Origin: Immersiella caudata
Lineage: Eukaryota; Ascomycota; Sordariomycetes; Sordariales; Lasiosphaeriaceae
Assembly: GCA_030512335.1 (NCBI GenBank)
Contig: JAULSU010000007.1
Location: 2,108,001 to 2,172,000, forward strand
Length of the DNA: 64,000 bases
Direction: 5' to 3'
Within the stretch, counting starts at the first letter, position 1; every line of letters begins with the position of its first letter. The translations under genes were made by a program, and so were the position numbers. Under the pieces are notes generated by a model. The model was given only the letters and a program-made list of their open reading frames with translations. It was not told the origin of the DNA and ran no database searches. This document shows positions 1 to 11,200 of the stretch, piece after piece.

Positions 1-103
1 CGTTGTTGCCCTCGATGTGATTCTGCCTGGATGAGGAAATCTCGGCTAGCGTTGTTTGAAGGACCTGGGCTTGGATATCCTCGTGCGTCGCTTCTTCTAG
101 CAT
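1..103 (-). CDS. 5' end of an unidentified gene (partial)
   Basis: An open frame starts with ATG at 103-101 and runs off the left edge of the window, giving about 34 residues that begin MLEEATHEDIQAQVLQ. Only this polar, glutamine-rich N-terminus is visible, so I cannot assign a family. It is divergent from SLD2; the two start codons are 259 bp apart and would share one promoter region. Support is the clean open frame and position only. Confidence 0.4.
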   Translation of the reverse strand, partial: MLEEATHEDIQAQVLQTTLAEISSSRQNHIEGNN

Positions 104-362
104 TGCTCACTGTCGAAAAGAATAGGTGTCGAAGTCTTGAGTTCGAGGAGGGGCAAGCCGAGGGTTGGGGTAAAGCTTAGCGTGGGTGTTTGGAGCAGTT
201 CGGACGTCAGTGCGGGGTGCGGGGCGCGCCAAATTTCAAGGATACCCAGACGCGTCTCCAAGCGCGTCTGCAGTGCGCCAACACTCCACCATCGCAAAGA
301 CTCGTGATTTCACTTTCTCTCCCTCTCCCGCCAAATAACTCACGTCCCATGCCCACCTGAAA

Positions 363-1974
363 ATGGACAGTGAGACCAAGTCCAAATACGAAGGCCAATC
401 CCTTACGCTTCGAGCTGAGCTCAAGGCATGGGAAGGCGAGTGGGCTAAGGGACACAACCGCAAGAAGCCGAGCCGGGAAGATATCAAACAGAACCCAGAA
501 ATTGGTACATACAAACAACGCCAACTTCTCGCGCACATCTACTGACACTAGCCCTCTAGCTCAGAAATACAAGCAATACACCAAGCTCCGCGACATCCTC
601 TCCGGCAAGATCCCTCCCGAGGCGGCCCAGTCCCAACAGCGCGACCGCAAGCGCAAAGACACCGACAACCTCCCACCGCAAACACCTTCCAAGCGCTCCA
701 AAGTCCTCTACACCCCACGCAAGTCCGCCTCGCAAATCATTCCCGCTGATCTACCCGGGCCAGCCGCCGAGATCACAACCCCTTCTATTAGCCGAACCCT
801 CTTCAGCCCCACCCTTCCCACATCCATCGGTCCCACGCCCCAAAAAGATGGCCGTGTCCTCGGTCTCTTCGATCTCCTGGGTCAAACCCCCTCCCGACCT
901 GCCAATGAAGCATCGGCAGTTCCCCCGATATCCGCCACTCCTAGTCGGAGACGTGGCTCCGCGATGGACATCTCACGCACACCAACCACCTCAGGTAGGT
1001 ATGTCCACCTCGTAGGGTTGACCACACCGCTGCATGAGCGACAAGGGAGCACCAACGTGCTAGGGGCCAAGACACCCTCTTCCACTGCACGCAAGTTGCA
1101 GTTCTCGACCCCTTCTTTCTTGCGCAGGACAGCAGCGCCCCTTGCGCCAGTAGACGAGAATGGAGAGTGGAACGTCGGGCCGCTGAGGCTGCCCAAGAAG
1201 CCAATGGTGCGGAGTCTGAGTAATATGGTGGCCGGTCTGAGGAAGATTGAGGACGAAGCACTGGACGAAGAGGAAGAGGCTATGAGGGAGATGGAGATGG
1301 AAGCCGAGGGCATTCCGGTGGCGAAGAATAAACCCCTGCCACCATTGCCTGTAGAGAGAGATCAGGATGGCGAGAAGAGTGTGTGCGGGGTGGAAGTGGG
1401 TGACAGTCAGGCCCCAGATCAGGCGGAACACAAGAAACACATGAGACAGGAGAAGCCTGCCTTGCTCGGCGGTTTCGATGATGAGAACGCCTACGACAGT
1501 TCTGATGCTGAGCAGCTTGACCGGGGTCAGCCGTTGAGGGTGTATAAGAAAAAGGGACAGAAGCGAACGACACGTCGTTCGAATCTCAAGCCGACGCGGG
1601 CCAAGAGACCAGCTGCAGCAGCTGAGCAAGAAGAAGACGACGAGCTGGTGCCAGAGACGCAGTTCGATGCGGCCAGAGCCGCAGCGGACGACGTGGACGG
1701 TGACGACCTTCTCGAGGGTTTATCAGGTTCGGATTTCGAAGGCGGATTTTCCGACTTCGACGATGAAGATGATGCAAAGACAAAGCCAAAGAAGACAGCG
1801 GCCAAGGCCAAGGGTAAAGCGGGAGATGGGAAGGGCGAGAAGGAAGGCACTGTCAAGAAGGCGGTGCGCATGGTCAAGGCATCAGCGCATGCCAACTTCA
1901 AGCGGCTGAAGCTGAGGAATAAGGGCACCAAAGGGGGTCCTGGCTACAACAGCAGGTTTAGGAGGAAGAGATAA
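363..1974 (+). CDS. SLD2: DNA replication regulator Sld2
   Basis: Sld2/Drc1 is the CDK-phosphorylated factor that binds Dpb11 and helps assemble the CMG helicase at origins in the nucleus. Two exons, 363-504 and 560-1974, give 518 aa. The 55-bp intron has a CTGAC branch site. Splicing joins a frame that otherwise stops early, producing NPEIAQKYKQY, the N-terminal signature of the family. The following KLRDILSGKIP is also typical. The centre is disordered and rich in Ser/Thr-Pro sites (for example SRTPTT and SPTLP), as expected for CDK control. Acidic and Lys/Arg-rich stretches follow, and the end is basic (FKRLKLRNKG...YNSRF), matching the conserved Sld2 C-terminus. An alternative start at 370 in another frame would lose the conserved N-terminus and is not used. 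Confidence 0.88.
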
Positions 1975-2483
1975 AGGGATGCATTGTTTATTTATTTTTT
2001 GGCGTTGGTCGGCACAGCGTTTTCTGACTGGATGTCGGTTTATAGATACCATGGGTCACGTATATATTGACGAGCCTATCATGCGATTTAGACCTGGTGG
2101 TGATTTTGGCCCATGGAGGTCTTGTTGGCTACCCAACGATTTAGACGGGATAAGCGAAGTCGCGATGACAATAGGTATTCAATGTATATGTCAAACGTGT
2201 CGAACGGTGCGATACGAACTTGGACAAAAGACGAATGTCGTCAGAGCTGATGGGCGGAGCAAGTCGGGTTTTCAGCGAAAAAGTACACGGAGCTTGACGG
2301 GAGCCGTTCAGCCAGTTCCAACCTCCCTTCCCGCTAAAGCGCGTTGCTCTTCGCTATGCCCTTGAATTTCATAAATTCGCATTTATTTTATTTTACTGAT
2401 TTATCCTTTTTCCTCACAGCCAAGCAGGGTATCTAATCAACACATATCAATCTTATCTTCTTCCTCTCCCCGCCAACTCAAAC
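1975..2483. other. Convergent 3' intergenic stretch
   Basis: Lies between the stop codons of SLD2 and the convergent secreted-protein gene. It holds AT-rich runs around 2370-2410 that would suit 3' ends. An open frame at 1979-2365 starts five bases after the SLD2 stop, resembles no family, and is most simply read as 3' UTR. Confidence 0.5.
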
Positions 2484-3806
2484 CTACACCATCCGAACAG
2501 CAACCCTAGCTGTCACCGTACTCCCCGCCGCGGTCACGGTTACGGTCTCCTTCTCCGTCACCGTCGTCGTCTCAATCAAGGTAAACGTCACCCTCGTATC
2601 CTCATTCGGCCCCTTATTCCCGCCCGCGCCGCCGCCACTCTCGGGACCCTGCGTCGGCTTCGCCGCTTCGCCGTCACCGTTCCCATCGCGCGTGCTGGTA
2701 GCAGTCGGCTCAGGCTGCGGTCTCCTGGTGCGAGTGCGCGTGCGCGGGGGCTCGCTCTCGTTGGGGCTCTCGCCCTGGTTAGGGGGCCCCTGAGGGGGAC
2801 CGCCGCCGCCGCGGGGACGACCGGTAGGGTTGGCCGGGGTGAAGACGGTGGTGGTAATGGTTGTGGTTGGGGGGTCCTCGATGGGGATTACCTCGAGGGG
2901 AATTCCCGTGCTGGAGGGGGCGGCGGAGGATTCCGCAGCGGCCTTGGTGGTGGTGGTGCGGGTGCGGGTGATGGTGGTTTTGGACGTTACATCTGCCGAG
3001 GATTCTGCGGGGGGTGCGGAAGACGGGGCTTCGCCTCCGGGACGGACGGTCATGGTAATGGTGACTGCTCCGGTGGTGGCGCTGATGGTGGCGGTTTTGG
3101 TAAACTCGCCGGGGACGGACTCGGTGGGGGCTTCGGCGGGGAGGGCGCCGAGGATGCGTTCGGCGGTAGTTTTGTCGACGCACTTGAGCTGGACGCCCTC
3201 GGTGGTGTCCATTGGGAGGGCGAAGCAGGTTGTGCCGGAGGGGCAGGAGGTCAGAACGAAGGTACCCGCGGGGCTGCACAGGGCGGTTTTGCCGGTGATG
3301 CAAGCGGCTTGGTTCGCAAGGCAGGGGGAGTCCGGGGTGAGGGTGGCGAAGTCGGCGTTGAATTGTTTGGCGTTCTCGAGGTTAGACTGGAGAACATCTG
3401 GAGAGACGGTGCCGGTGGCGGCAGGGATCTCGGTCACCGCAGTAGGGATCTTGCTGTTGGGCGAGCCTGAGGGTTTGGCCGGAGCGCTCGAAAGCTTCGC
3501 AGCGTCCTCGGTAGGTTTTGCCTCGGCGGCGGTGGTTTCGGGGGGGGTGACGAGAGAACCACCACTGAGGAAGGAGGATACAGCTGGAGGGGCGGCCTCC
3601 GTTGCGGATCCCTTGAGCGCTTCGCCGGGGACGAAGGTGACGACGGTCGAGAAGGCACCCGAGCCGCTGTCACCGCTAGCTGAGTCCTTGCCCGCTTCGT
3701 CGCGTGCCCACTTCTTCGCGGCTGCTCCCCGTCGGTCGGGGATGTTGAGAGGTCCAGCCTCCGCAGCCGCGAAGAGGAGGGCGTAGAGTGTGAGTGAAAT
3801 ACGCAT
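2484..3806 (-). CDS. Secreted Ser/Thr/Pro-rich protein with CBM19-like cysteine domain
   Basis: Single-exon protein of 440 aa. The start at 3806 is chosen because it places a signal peptide (MRISLTLYALLFAAAEA) at the N-terminus; an in-frame ATG at 3860 would put 18 polar residues ahead of it. After a low-complexity linker comes a Cys-rich module at about residues 155-215, with the spacing C-x6-C-x7-C-x9-C-x6-C-x17-C (containing CITGKTALC, SCPSGTTCFALP and LKCVD). This resembles carbohydrate-binding module family 19, which binds chitin. The remaining C-terminal half is Thr/Pro/Ser rich and likely O-glycosylated, with repeated TTTIT and TVTVT strings. No catalytic domain and no clear GPI signal are visible. 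It could be a cell-wall or chitin-binding protein; the chitin role is inferred from family resemblance. Confidence 0.72.
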   Translation of the reverse strand: MRISLTLYALLFAAAEAGPLNIPDRRGAAAKKWARDEAGKDSASGDSGSGAFSTVVTFVPGEALKGSATEAAPPAVSSFLSGGSLVTPPETTAAEAKPTEDAAKLSSAPAKPSGSPNSKIPTAVTEIPAATGTVSPDVLQSNLENAKQFNADFATLTPDSPCLANQAACITGKTALCSPAGTFVLTSCPSGTTCFALPMDTTEGVQLKCVDKTTAERILGALPAEAPTESVPGEFTKTATISATTGAVTITMTVRPGGEAPSSAPPAESSADVTSKTTITRTRTTTTKAAAESSAAPSSTGIPLEVIPIEDPPTTTITTTVFTPANPTGRPRGGGGPPQGPPNQGESPNESEPPRTRTRTRRPQPEPTATSTRDGNGDGEAAKPTQGPESGGGAGGNKGPNEDTRVTFTLIETTTVTEKETVTVTAAGSTVTARVAVRMV

Positions 3807-5085
3807 CTTGGTTTGTGATGTTGAGTTTGGTGTTGGAGTTGGTATATGGTGTCGCCGCACCGCGTCAAGCAGGATCGCCGTTTATTAAGGTGTCAACCCA
3901 CAGACTAGCTGCGAAGTCGATATCGAGTCGAACAAGGAAATGTATGCAGCCGATGACAATAGGAGACAAAACAAGCCCGAAGACAAAGAGAGAACAAAGC
4001 GATGGCCCTCACAAGGCGAATTGGCGAGGGGTGTCTCGAAGAAACGAAAGAAAGGAGAGAGACAATCACAAGGAAAAGAAAAGAGAGATAGAGAGTATAG
4101 AGAGAAAGACAACCAGCACGCTCAAAACATGACGATGAACTGTCATCGCCAAACTTCCACGTTCCTCCCATCCCATTATGAACCCGTCTGATCCCGCAGA
4201 CCCCATGCAAGATCTAATGGCCGCCGCAGCCCCGGCCCAGATGCAAATCATCCCTAACCCCTCCCTAGGTCTCAACTACACGACACTGACGTCCCGCATC
4301 CCAGATGAAGTAGCCAGGATGAATATCCACCCATTCCCCATGACGAAGGCCTGCCAGCATCCCAAAGCCAACCAAGTCCCGTTCCACAGAGCCCCGTGAA
4401 ATTGCGAGGGGCCACCACAGCACGACACAAGGCCATGCAGTCGTACAAAACGACTGGAGGGTAAGCGCCCGGGAGGTGGTAGCATCAATCTACCGGCTAC
4501 CTTGGCCCCGTGGCGGCGGCGGCGGCGGCGCGATGCGAGATCGATGAGCTGTCGTCGAAACACGCGCGCGGCCCGCGGTAATTGGACAACGGGCGCCACG
4601 CATTGGTGTCGCGGTCGCAGCTTTGGGCGGCTCGTGGCCAATCAATCGGGGGTGGGCTTCTACAAATGGGACGGTGCCAAGATATTTTCTCAAAGGGGTA
4701 ATGAGCTTGAGAATTGGTCACCGTTTGGGCTCAGTTTGGGCTTGTGGTTCGGAAAGGTTCGGTATGCGTTTCGCTTCTGATTATACTCTCACTCTTTCTT
4801 CTACGAGGTATCTCTGTATGTACCTTCTATTCATGTACTTTTGGTGAAGTTGACTGTTGATGCCGCCCTCGCCATGTGCAAATGCCCAGGCTATCCATGC
4901 AACCAAAGCTCCCAGCAAATGCTATCTAGCTGCCACCATCACAATCCTCCCAGCTTTGCTGATGATAATACACGGTTGGAACCTTTTGGGATCCAGTTAT
5001 CAATGCTATGAACAATGATCATGTGCCAATCAATATGTGCTACTTGTCCCCTGCGTCATTCAGCCGCCTGAAAAACGCCAAAAGC
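3807..5085. other. Intergenic region upstream of the secreted-protein gene
   Basis: About 1.3 kb with no supportable gene. It contains the promoter of the minus-strand gene, including a strong purine tract on the plus strand at about 3985-4115. Short open frames here overlap each other on both strands and show no domain. Confidence 0.5.
3985..4115 (-). promoter_or_regulatory. CT-rich promoter tract
   Basis: The plus strand is almost pure purine (GAAAGAAAGGAGAGAGAC and similar runs), so the coding sense of the minus-strand secreted-protein gene is CT-rich about 200-300 bp before its start. CT tracts of this kind are common near transcription starts in filamentous ascomycetes. Function here is inferred from composition and place. 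Confidence 0.35.
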
Positions 5086-7640
5086 TCAAGTTAGGTCGAT
5101 CCAGACGACTGTTGGCCCGGCCGCTGGTGCAGTCGCTAGCCTAGGTGACCCGGGCAGCGAGGTGAGATCAACCGTGTTCCTTGTCTCTGGCAAAGGAGAT
5201 CGGGCTCTTGTTGTGCCCTCGAACACCCGCCGTGTCATGCGCTCCCCGTCGGTTGCGCCCTCAGACAAGCGCCTTTTCGCGCCTCGCGGAACTGTCTCCG
5301 GTTCGGTCGCGTTTTGAGATGACCGTCGCTGGGGTAGACTCCATATCATCTTCAAACTCGACCTGTTCGCTCGGATATGGCGATGGCGAGGCCGTAGTCG
5401 TGTCATATCCTTCCTCTTGCTTCAAGCGGTCGACCACACTGAGCCTCTCTCGCGGCGCCCCGGCGTTGTCCGTCGGTGATCCAAGGAAGGCTTCTCAGAA
5501 CTTGATACCAAGAGCCAGAGCCATAGGCCTTGCAACGCTGTTGCCAACGAGTTTCCACTGGTCGGTAGAGTTTCCCACCAGTACATCCTCATCCAGAAAT
5601 CCTTGCGCCCTGCTCACCTCCATGATCGTTAGCGGCCGGGTCTCATACCAGTGTACACCTGACGCTCCGCGGGCATCAGTTGGCTGAGATCTAGTCGTCA
5701 CCGTGTGAAATAATGCGTGCGGGTGCTGTCTACGGTATCCCTGGGAGATGGGATTCGTCCGGACAGACGGTTCTTCTGGGAAAAAACTCGCGGTCGCTCT
5801 GAGACATGACACCACGCCCTTGGTTCCAAGCCTTCACGAAGTTCATCCCAAATGGATGTACCGGAATGGCCGCCAGCTCCCACTGACGAGGAGCAGTGTA
5901 ACCATACGCGAGCCCGTGATCCGGGAAGGCAACACAAGCGTCAGGCTTGGCATCGTGCACAGGAGGTAGGTCCGCCGTGGCTTCGGCAGCTGTCACATGC
6001 TTGAATGCTGTTGGCCCAAAGTGCCGCCGGACGAAGGGCTCGCCGTTGCACAAGTTCCCAATCGCTCGAGCCTTGCTTCCGGGGTGATGTGAGTGGGATA
6101 AGAGAGGCGCATCGGGCAGCTGGATGCCTGGCGCTGCGAAGTACGAGAACACGCGCGTGCGTGTTTGCGGAGCCCCATGCGACCAGGCGTCTCCAAGGAT
6201 CACCTGAGTTTGGTAACCCATCCCCACGAGTGTGCAGAAGAGTTGCGAGAGGACGTTCTCGTCCTAGTTCTTCTTGGCGGGTACAATGCCGGGCACGTTC
6301 TCCAAGATTCCGTACTTGGGACGGTGAAGGTCCACAAAAGCTGCGAACGACGCAACTCATGATTGGTTTTTGGCTTGTTTCAAGGTGGGTCTTGTCCTGT
6401 GTCAAAAGCGAGAACCCTGGACAAGGGCTTCCTGCGGAAATGAACTCGACCTCGCCTGGTCGAGGGACGCTTTCGGAGTAGTTCCCCTCCATGGCTTCCC
6501 GAAGGAGATCGTCCACAGATCTAAGAAATGGGTGGGTCTCATTTTTGGGGGCTATTCGCCATGTACTGTTGACAGATCGTCAGTTATTGACTTCCAGTTT
6601 GGGATGTTCCTGAGTGTCTCAGAGGCGGCTCCTCCAACATAGCACATGGTGAAAGGATAAAAGAAGCAAACATACCGTGTGGATAGCCTTACCCCATATG
6701 TCGTTTGCCCATCGCATCTCGACGACACCGCCGTCTTTCAGGCCTCGTCCAAAGTTTCCAGCACCACAGTAAAGGTCGAGGCCCTTCAACTTCGGGACTT
6801 CAATCCAGTGATCGAATCCTTGGCGGAGAGACGAGGGGAGCTCCTCCAGCGCAACACATCTGCCTTCTTCGAGCCTTTGCGTCATGAAAAACAGGTTGCC
6901 AGTGCCGCCTCCATTATATGGGCTAGGGATGGGCTCGTCGGAATTGAAGAATCGAACGTAGCACTTTCCAGAACATTGATCGAGGCTTTCTTAACGACAA
7001 TCACTTCATCTGTATAGACGAGTTCGTTATGTGGTATTCCTGGCGTGAAGTCGATCTTGTTTCGGCGTAACAGCACCCGTAGCCGTACGAACAGTTTCCG
7101 CTTTGCTTAAAGACTTTGGATTACTTCATACGGCCCCGAGCATTCCGCCGTCGACTAGCATGTGGCCAATATCGTGTCACCTAGCTTATAGCCGACTTTC
7201 TACTAATCATGGGAACAACGGAGGTGTGATTTCTTCAACGACACCCATCGCCGCTCCTCCACCATGTGGATTTGCCTAACAAAACGCGATCATCTACGTT
7301 GTTCGGATTCCCAAACCAGTTGATCGAATGCACAGCAAGGACTTACTCGACCTATTCATTTATCGGAACATTTGAAGTCAGCAGCGTGTCCAGCGCAACA
7401 GGCTCCTTGACTAACGGAAACGGAGGCTTGAACCACCGGTGTCGTGGCCTTGGGGCTACCAAAACGGCGCGTGGGATGCTGACCGTGACATTTCAGCTCC
7501 TCGCCTCTTCGACAGGTGCCGGGCTATAAAAGGGTTCACATTTTGTGGCGTCCAGTGCAGTGAGTTCTTCATCGTCGTCGAGGGTTGTGGTGGAACTTGA
7601 CGAGGGTGGCGTTGAATGTTCGTCGAAAGACGTGAGCGTT
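5086..7640 (-). pseudogene. dim-2: Degenerate DIM-2-type cytosine-5 DNA methyltransferase
   Basis: Relic of the DNMT that methylates H3K9me-marked DNA in Neurospora. Read 5' to 3' on the minus strand, pieces from two or three frames line up with the family: a BAH-like region (VGYKLGDTILATC, GPYEVIQ), then KLKGLDLYCGAGNFGRGL, a 110-bp intron at 6566-6675, SVDDLLREAM, the catalytic GSPCPGFSLLTQDK, ILENVPGIV, QTRTRVF, and the target-recognition end (DARGASGVHW, QWKLVGNSVARP). Stop codons interrupt it at 7493-7495, 7352-7354, 7155-7157, 7107-7109, 6357-6359, 6264-6266 and 5495-5497. Frameshifts are needed near 6975-6985, 6542-6551, 6382-6389 and 5781-5786. Two frameshifts fall in homopolymers, but the stop codons do not. 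The N-terminal third of the protein is not recognisable. Spliced intron sequence cannot explain the lesions inside the catalytic motifs' frames. Catalytic residues are still readable, so decay is fairly recent. Confidence 0.88.
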
Positions 7641-8270
7641 GCCGCTCCCTGCCGTTCCCCTGCCTCTCAATAAGAGGCCTGAGATATCTTCAAAAAATAA
7701 GAGCAACTGCTGTTGATGGTCGAGGAATAGGACAGCCCTTGCTCGTGTTTGGGAGCGCGTCGAGAATAAAAAGCACCTTGAAGGTTGACGGAAGGAGCAG
7801 AGGGTAGATCAGAAAGAATCGCCTTTTACTGAGAGTAATTATTTCGGTTGCAGACCAGAAAACTCAGCTCAGTCGTACGCGAGGCCTGATTCCGAATGCA
7901 AAGTCGAAGAGGCCGAGGTGCGGAGGACGAGGAAGCAAAGCAGCAGGCTGCCACGAGGGAAAAAAAAATTGAAGAACGTTCAATACTTGCGGAACTTGAG
8001 AGGTGCGCGAAAGAAAAGAAAGGACTTTATCAGATGGTGATGGAGATGAGATGAAAACAAGCAGTAGGGGCCAAAGCGCATTGCGTGTGTCGAGAGATGT
8101 GCTGCTACTCCCGGTGAGGACGGGCCTTGTATCGGGAAGTTGCAGAACAATACCAGGTCTGACCGTATGCAAGTTACCCCCGCTGAAGACGTATGGCTGG
8201 ATCTCTTCTCTGATCTAGGTATCATCTATTGTATCTGGGTATCAGACAGGAACATCAAACAGACAATATT
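7641..8270. other. Intergenic, possibly eroded 5' part of the dim-2 relic
   Basis: No supportable gene. On the minus strand 7640-7820 reads as a short Ser-rich open stretch continuous in direction with the dim-2 relic and could be its eroded N-terminal region, but I see no motif to prove it. Homopolymer A run at about 7963-7970. Confidence 0.4.
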
Positions 8271-11200
8271 CTACAGGCCATTCCGACTACCTATTAGGTA
8301 GGTATCATGTACATAGATAGCAGAATCCACGCCCGGTTCGTCTTTGCTAACTTGTTCCGCCACGTCAAGTTGCGTTGGTTGAGCGTCGTCGCTGTCGCTG
8401 GGCGTGTTGTTGTCACCCACCCCGTCTCCATTCCCATACACCGTCGCCCTAACATGGGCCCAGAGTTCTGCCGCACCAAGGTCCAAGTCAACTTCGTTAT
8501 CGGGAACGATATTGTTGTCCAGGGGCAGAAACCACGTGCAATACTTTTCCCGCTGAAGCTTCTCCAGATTGTCTTCCAGTTCTCGCATGATGACGGGCTC
8601 GACGAGATGTGCTCCAACACGAAAAAAGTATGCGATCGCCCCGATCATGGTGTCGTAGGCCGGCATGCCTGGAAGTTTGGAGTCGTCGAGAACGTAATCA
8701 CGGTCCCAAGAATCTAGAATCCACCTCATGAGGCGGGCCATTTCCTCGCCATCCCCCAATGTACCGAGAGCCTTCATATACAAGGCAATATGCTTCGAAG
8801 CGAGGCGATGAGGGTACACCAAACCTTCGTTAAATTCTGGGGTGCCGTCAAGCGCGCGGATAGGTTGGGTGAGAGTGCTGAACGCATCCTTTAGTTGCCG
8901 CAAGGCATGGACAAGAAGCCGAGTGAGCCGTCCATTCTTGTCTATTGGCATAACGCGCAGGGCCAACTCGCCAGTGGTGGATTGCCAGGTTGACAGGCGC
9001 AAGGCCTTTCGAACGATGATGCATAGAAGCTCAAAGAGCTTAGCGTCGATGCCTTTGAAGTCTGCCGTCCGCTGCCAGTGGTACATGAACAGACCTAAGG
9101 TCACAAGAGAGTTGTACTTCGCTCCTTCGTCCGCGTAGGCGTGCCCCCGACCTGCCAGGTAGCCCATGACAATGTACCAAGGGGCCTTGTCGGTGAATTG
9201 AGATCCGCCAATAGCCATCTGGTACTCGGAAGTGAGCCGCATGGCTTCCTTCATTTGGTTGGAAGAAAAGGTAAAATCCATTCTCTTCTGACGCTTAATC
9301 TGTGTTCTGCACAACATCATGATCCACGCGTAGAGAAGCCTGGGGGGCAGTGTCGAGAGCAGACTAGCGTATCTTTCGCCCTTAAATATCGTTCCTTGCA
9401 GCAGCTCCACGTGGGGCTTGTATGGGCTGGCGGCTAGATACCGCAGAGCCTGCTGCTTCGAGCTGGCGTGCCTCACAAGGACAATCAGTGCTTCTCCAGT
9501 CGGTTTGACTCCCGAGAAGAGCATCATTTGGTAGAGCTCGCTGGGTGCGGGGGGCGAGATACGCGCTATTTCCAGCGCAGTGAGGTTCCCATCATGCACG
9601 GGAAACGTTGCTATCCCGTCACCGGGCAGCATCCGAGTCCACTCGGGAACTTGATCGGCGAAGAGTTTCGTGAACATCTCGGCGTAGACCTGTGCGCTGG
9701 GCTTCATGCCTGGCAGGGGTGGGGAAGAGAACATCCGCCATGCCTCCCTGGCGTTTCTTGTTGCCTTCACACTCATCGCCCACTCGAAATCGACATTCTG
9801 GCTAGCTCGATTGCCTTCCCAAACAGGCGTCACCAAGGACCTGGTCTGGATCGTTGGGGTCCGGCCCACGACGGAGCCGGCCACCGTATCCAGCCCGCGA
9901 TCAAAATGGTCGTTTGGGTACCCTGCTTCACGCTTGAGAATCCCGACTTTGGCTGCCAAGCTCAAGTCATCTTCGGGTCGACGTTGTTCGTCCCGTCCGT
10001 CAAAGTCTTGGCGGAAGGGAGGCCATGTTGGAGAGGCTCGTCGTGTAGTTTCCCTCTCTGAGGATGACTTGGGCAGCGCAACCAACACACTCCTGATAGC
10101 TCGGTAGCCTTCTCTGGTGAGGAACAGCGGGGGCTCAAGCCGAGAAGACAAGTCCAACAAAACCTTCTGCGCATTCCAGTTGTTTATCATGTCGTTCAGC
10201 GGATAGACATCTGGCGGCGAGCCGAACAGTTCCAAGCAGACGTTGAGGAGTTTGCACTGGATTGCGATGGCACGGCGTGGCGATCCTCCCAATTGCTGTG
10301 GTAGACCCTTGATGATTGACACGGCTAGCTGCGCTACCGAGGGTAGCAGTGCGGGCCAAGAGCTCAAGCATTGTGATACCAGCCGCTCCAGCACATTCTG
10401 GAAGTGTTGCCATGTGAGGTCGAAGGACGTGCATCCGTCAGGCCCGCGATGAGTCCCAACGTAGCGATTCCGGATGTACTGCAGCAATGAAACGAATATT
10501 TCTGGGTCCTGGAGTATCCGATCGGGTCCAACGATCATTGTAATAAGAAATGGTGGTTTAAGGCGGTCGTCTGAGACGAATCTCTCTATGGTGAGGTCGG
10601 CAGTCTCCGCAGACAAAATCCAAGCCCAGTGATTAACGTCATCTTCACTGACTCCTGCAGTGACTCTCTTCTCCGTCCAGATGGACCAATCACCGTCACC
10701 CGCAGCGAGGAGGAGTTCGGTCTCGAAGTCTGCCAGCTCCCCCTGAGCTAAGCGCTGCTTGAGCAGCGCCGACGCAGTTAATATAGGCAAACGGTCCGAT
10801 TTTTTGGAGAGGAAGCGGGATAGAGGCTCCAGGTTCCTCCTAAGCCCGGCTTTCCTGGCAAGGTAATCATTGAGGGCCCTTGCGGGAGATGGTGGGTGTT
10901 GCGGTAATCCTGCCTGCCGGGCCCTCATGCGAAGCAAGGCATGCCGCAATGGCCGCCTCCGACGACGAAGCGGGGGCAACGCGCGATCTCCATCCGGTTC
11001 CTGATTCCCGCTCCCACTTTCCGATCCTATCGACCGCCTCGAACTCGACTTCACCGTCTTCTCCGGGGGTCTTTTTAGGCGCGATCGTCTTTTTGGCTTG
11101 GGTCGTTGAGAAGCTGGCGGGAGCGGCAAACGCTTGATATCTGCGGCAGGATCCCAAGCCGACGGATCGGTATTGGTTTTAACCCATCTGATTCTAAGGG

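Noticed and set aside
1060..1629. 189-aa open frame on the minus strand inside SLD2
   Set aside because: Antisense to the SLD2 coding exon with no motif.
1979..2365. 128-aa open frame just after SLD2
   Set aside because: Starts five bases after the SLD2 stop, no family motif, AT-rich end; best read as 3' UTR.
2830..3786. 318-aa open frame on the plus strand
   Set aside because: It is the exact antisense of the secreted CBM19-like gene; its Val/Gly-rich composition comes from the Thr/Pro codons on the other strand.
5086..7640. An intact dim-2 gene with many introns
   Set aside because: One good intron (6566-6675) exists, but the other breaks have no GT-AG pair in phase, and stops fall within conserved segments.
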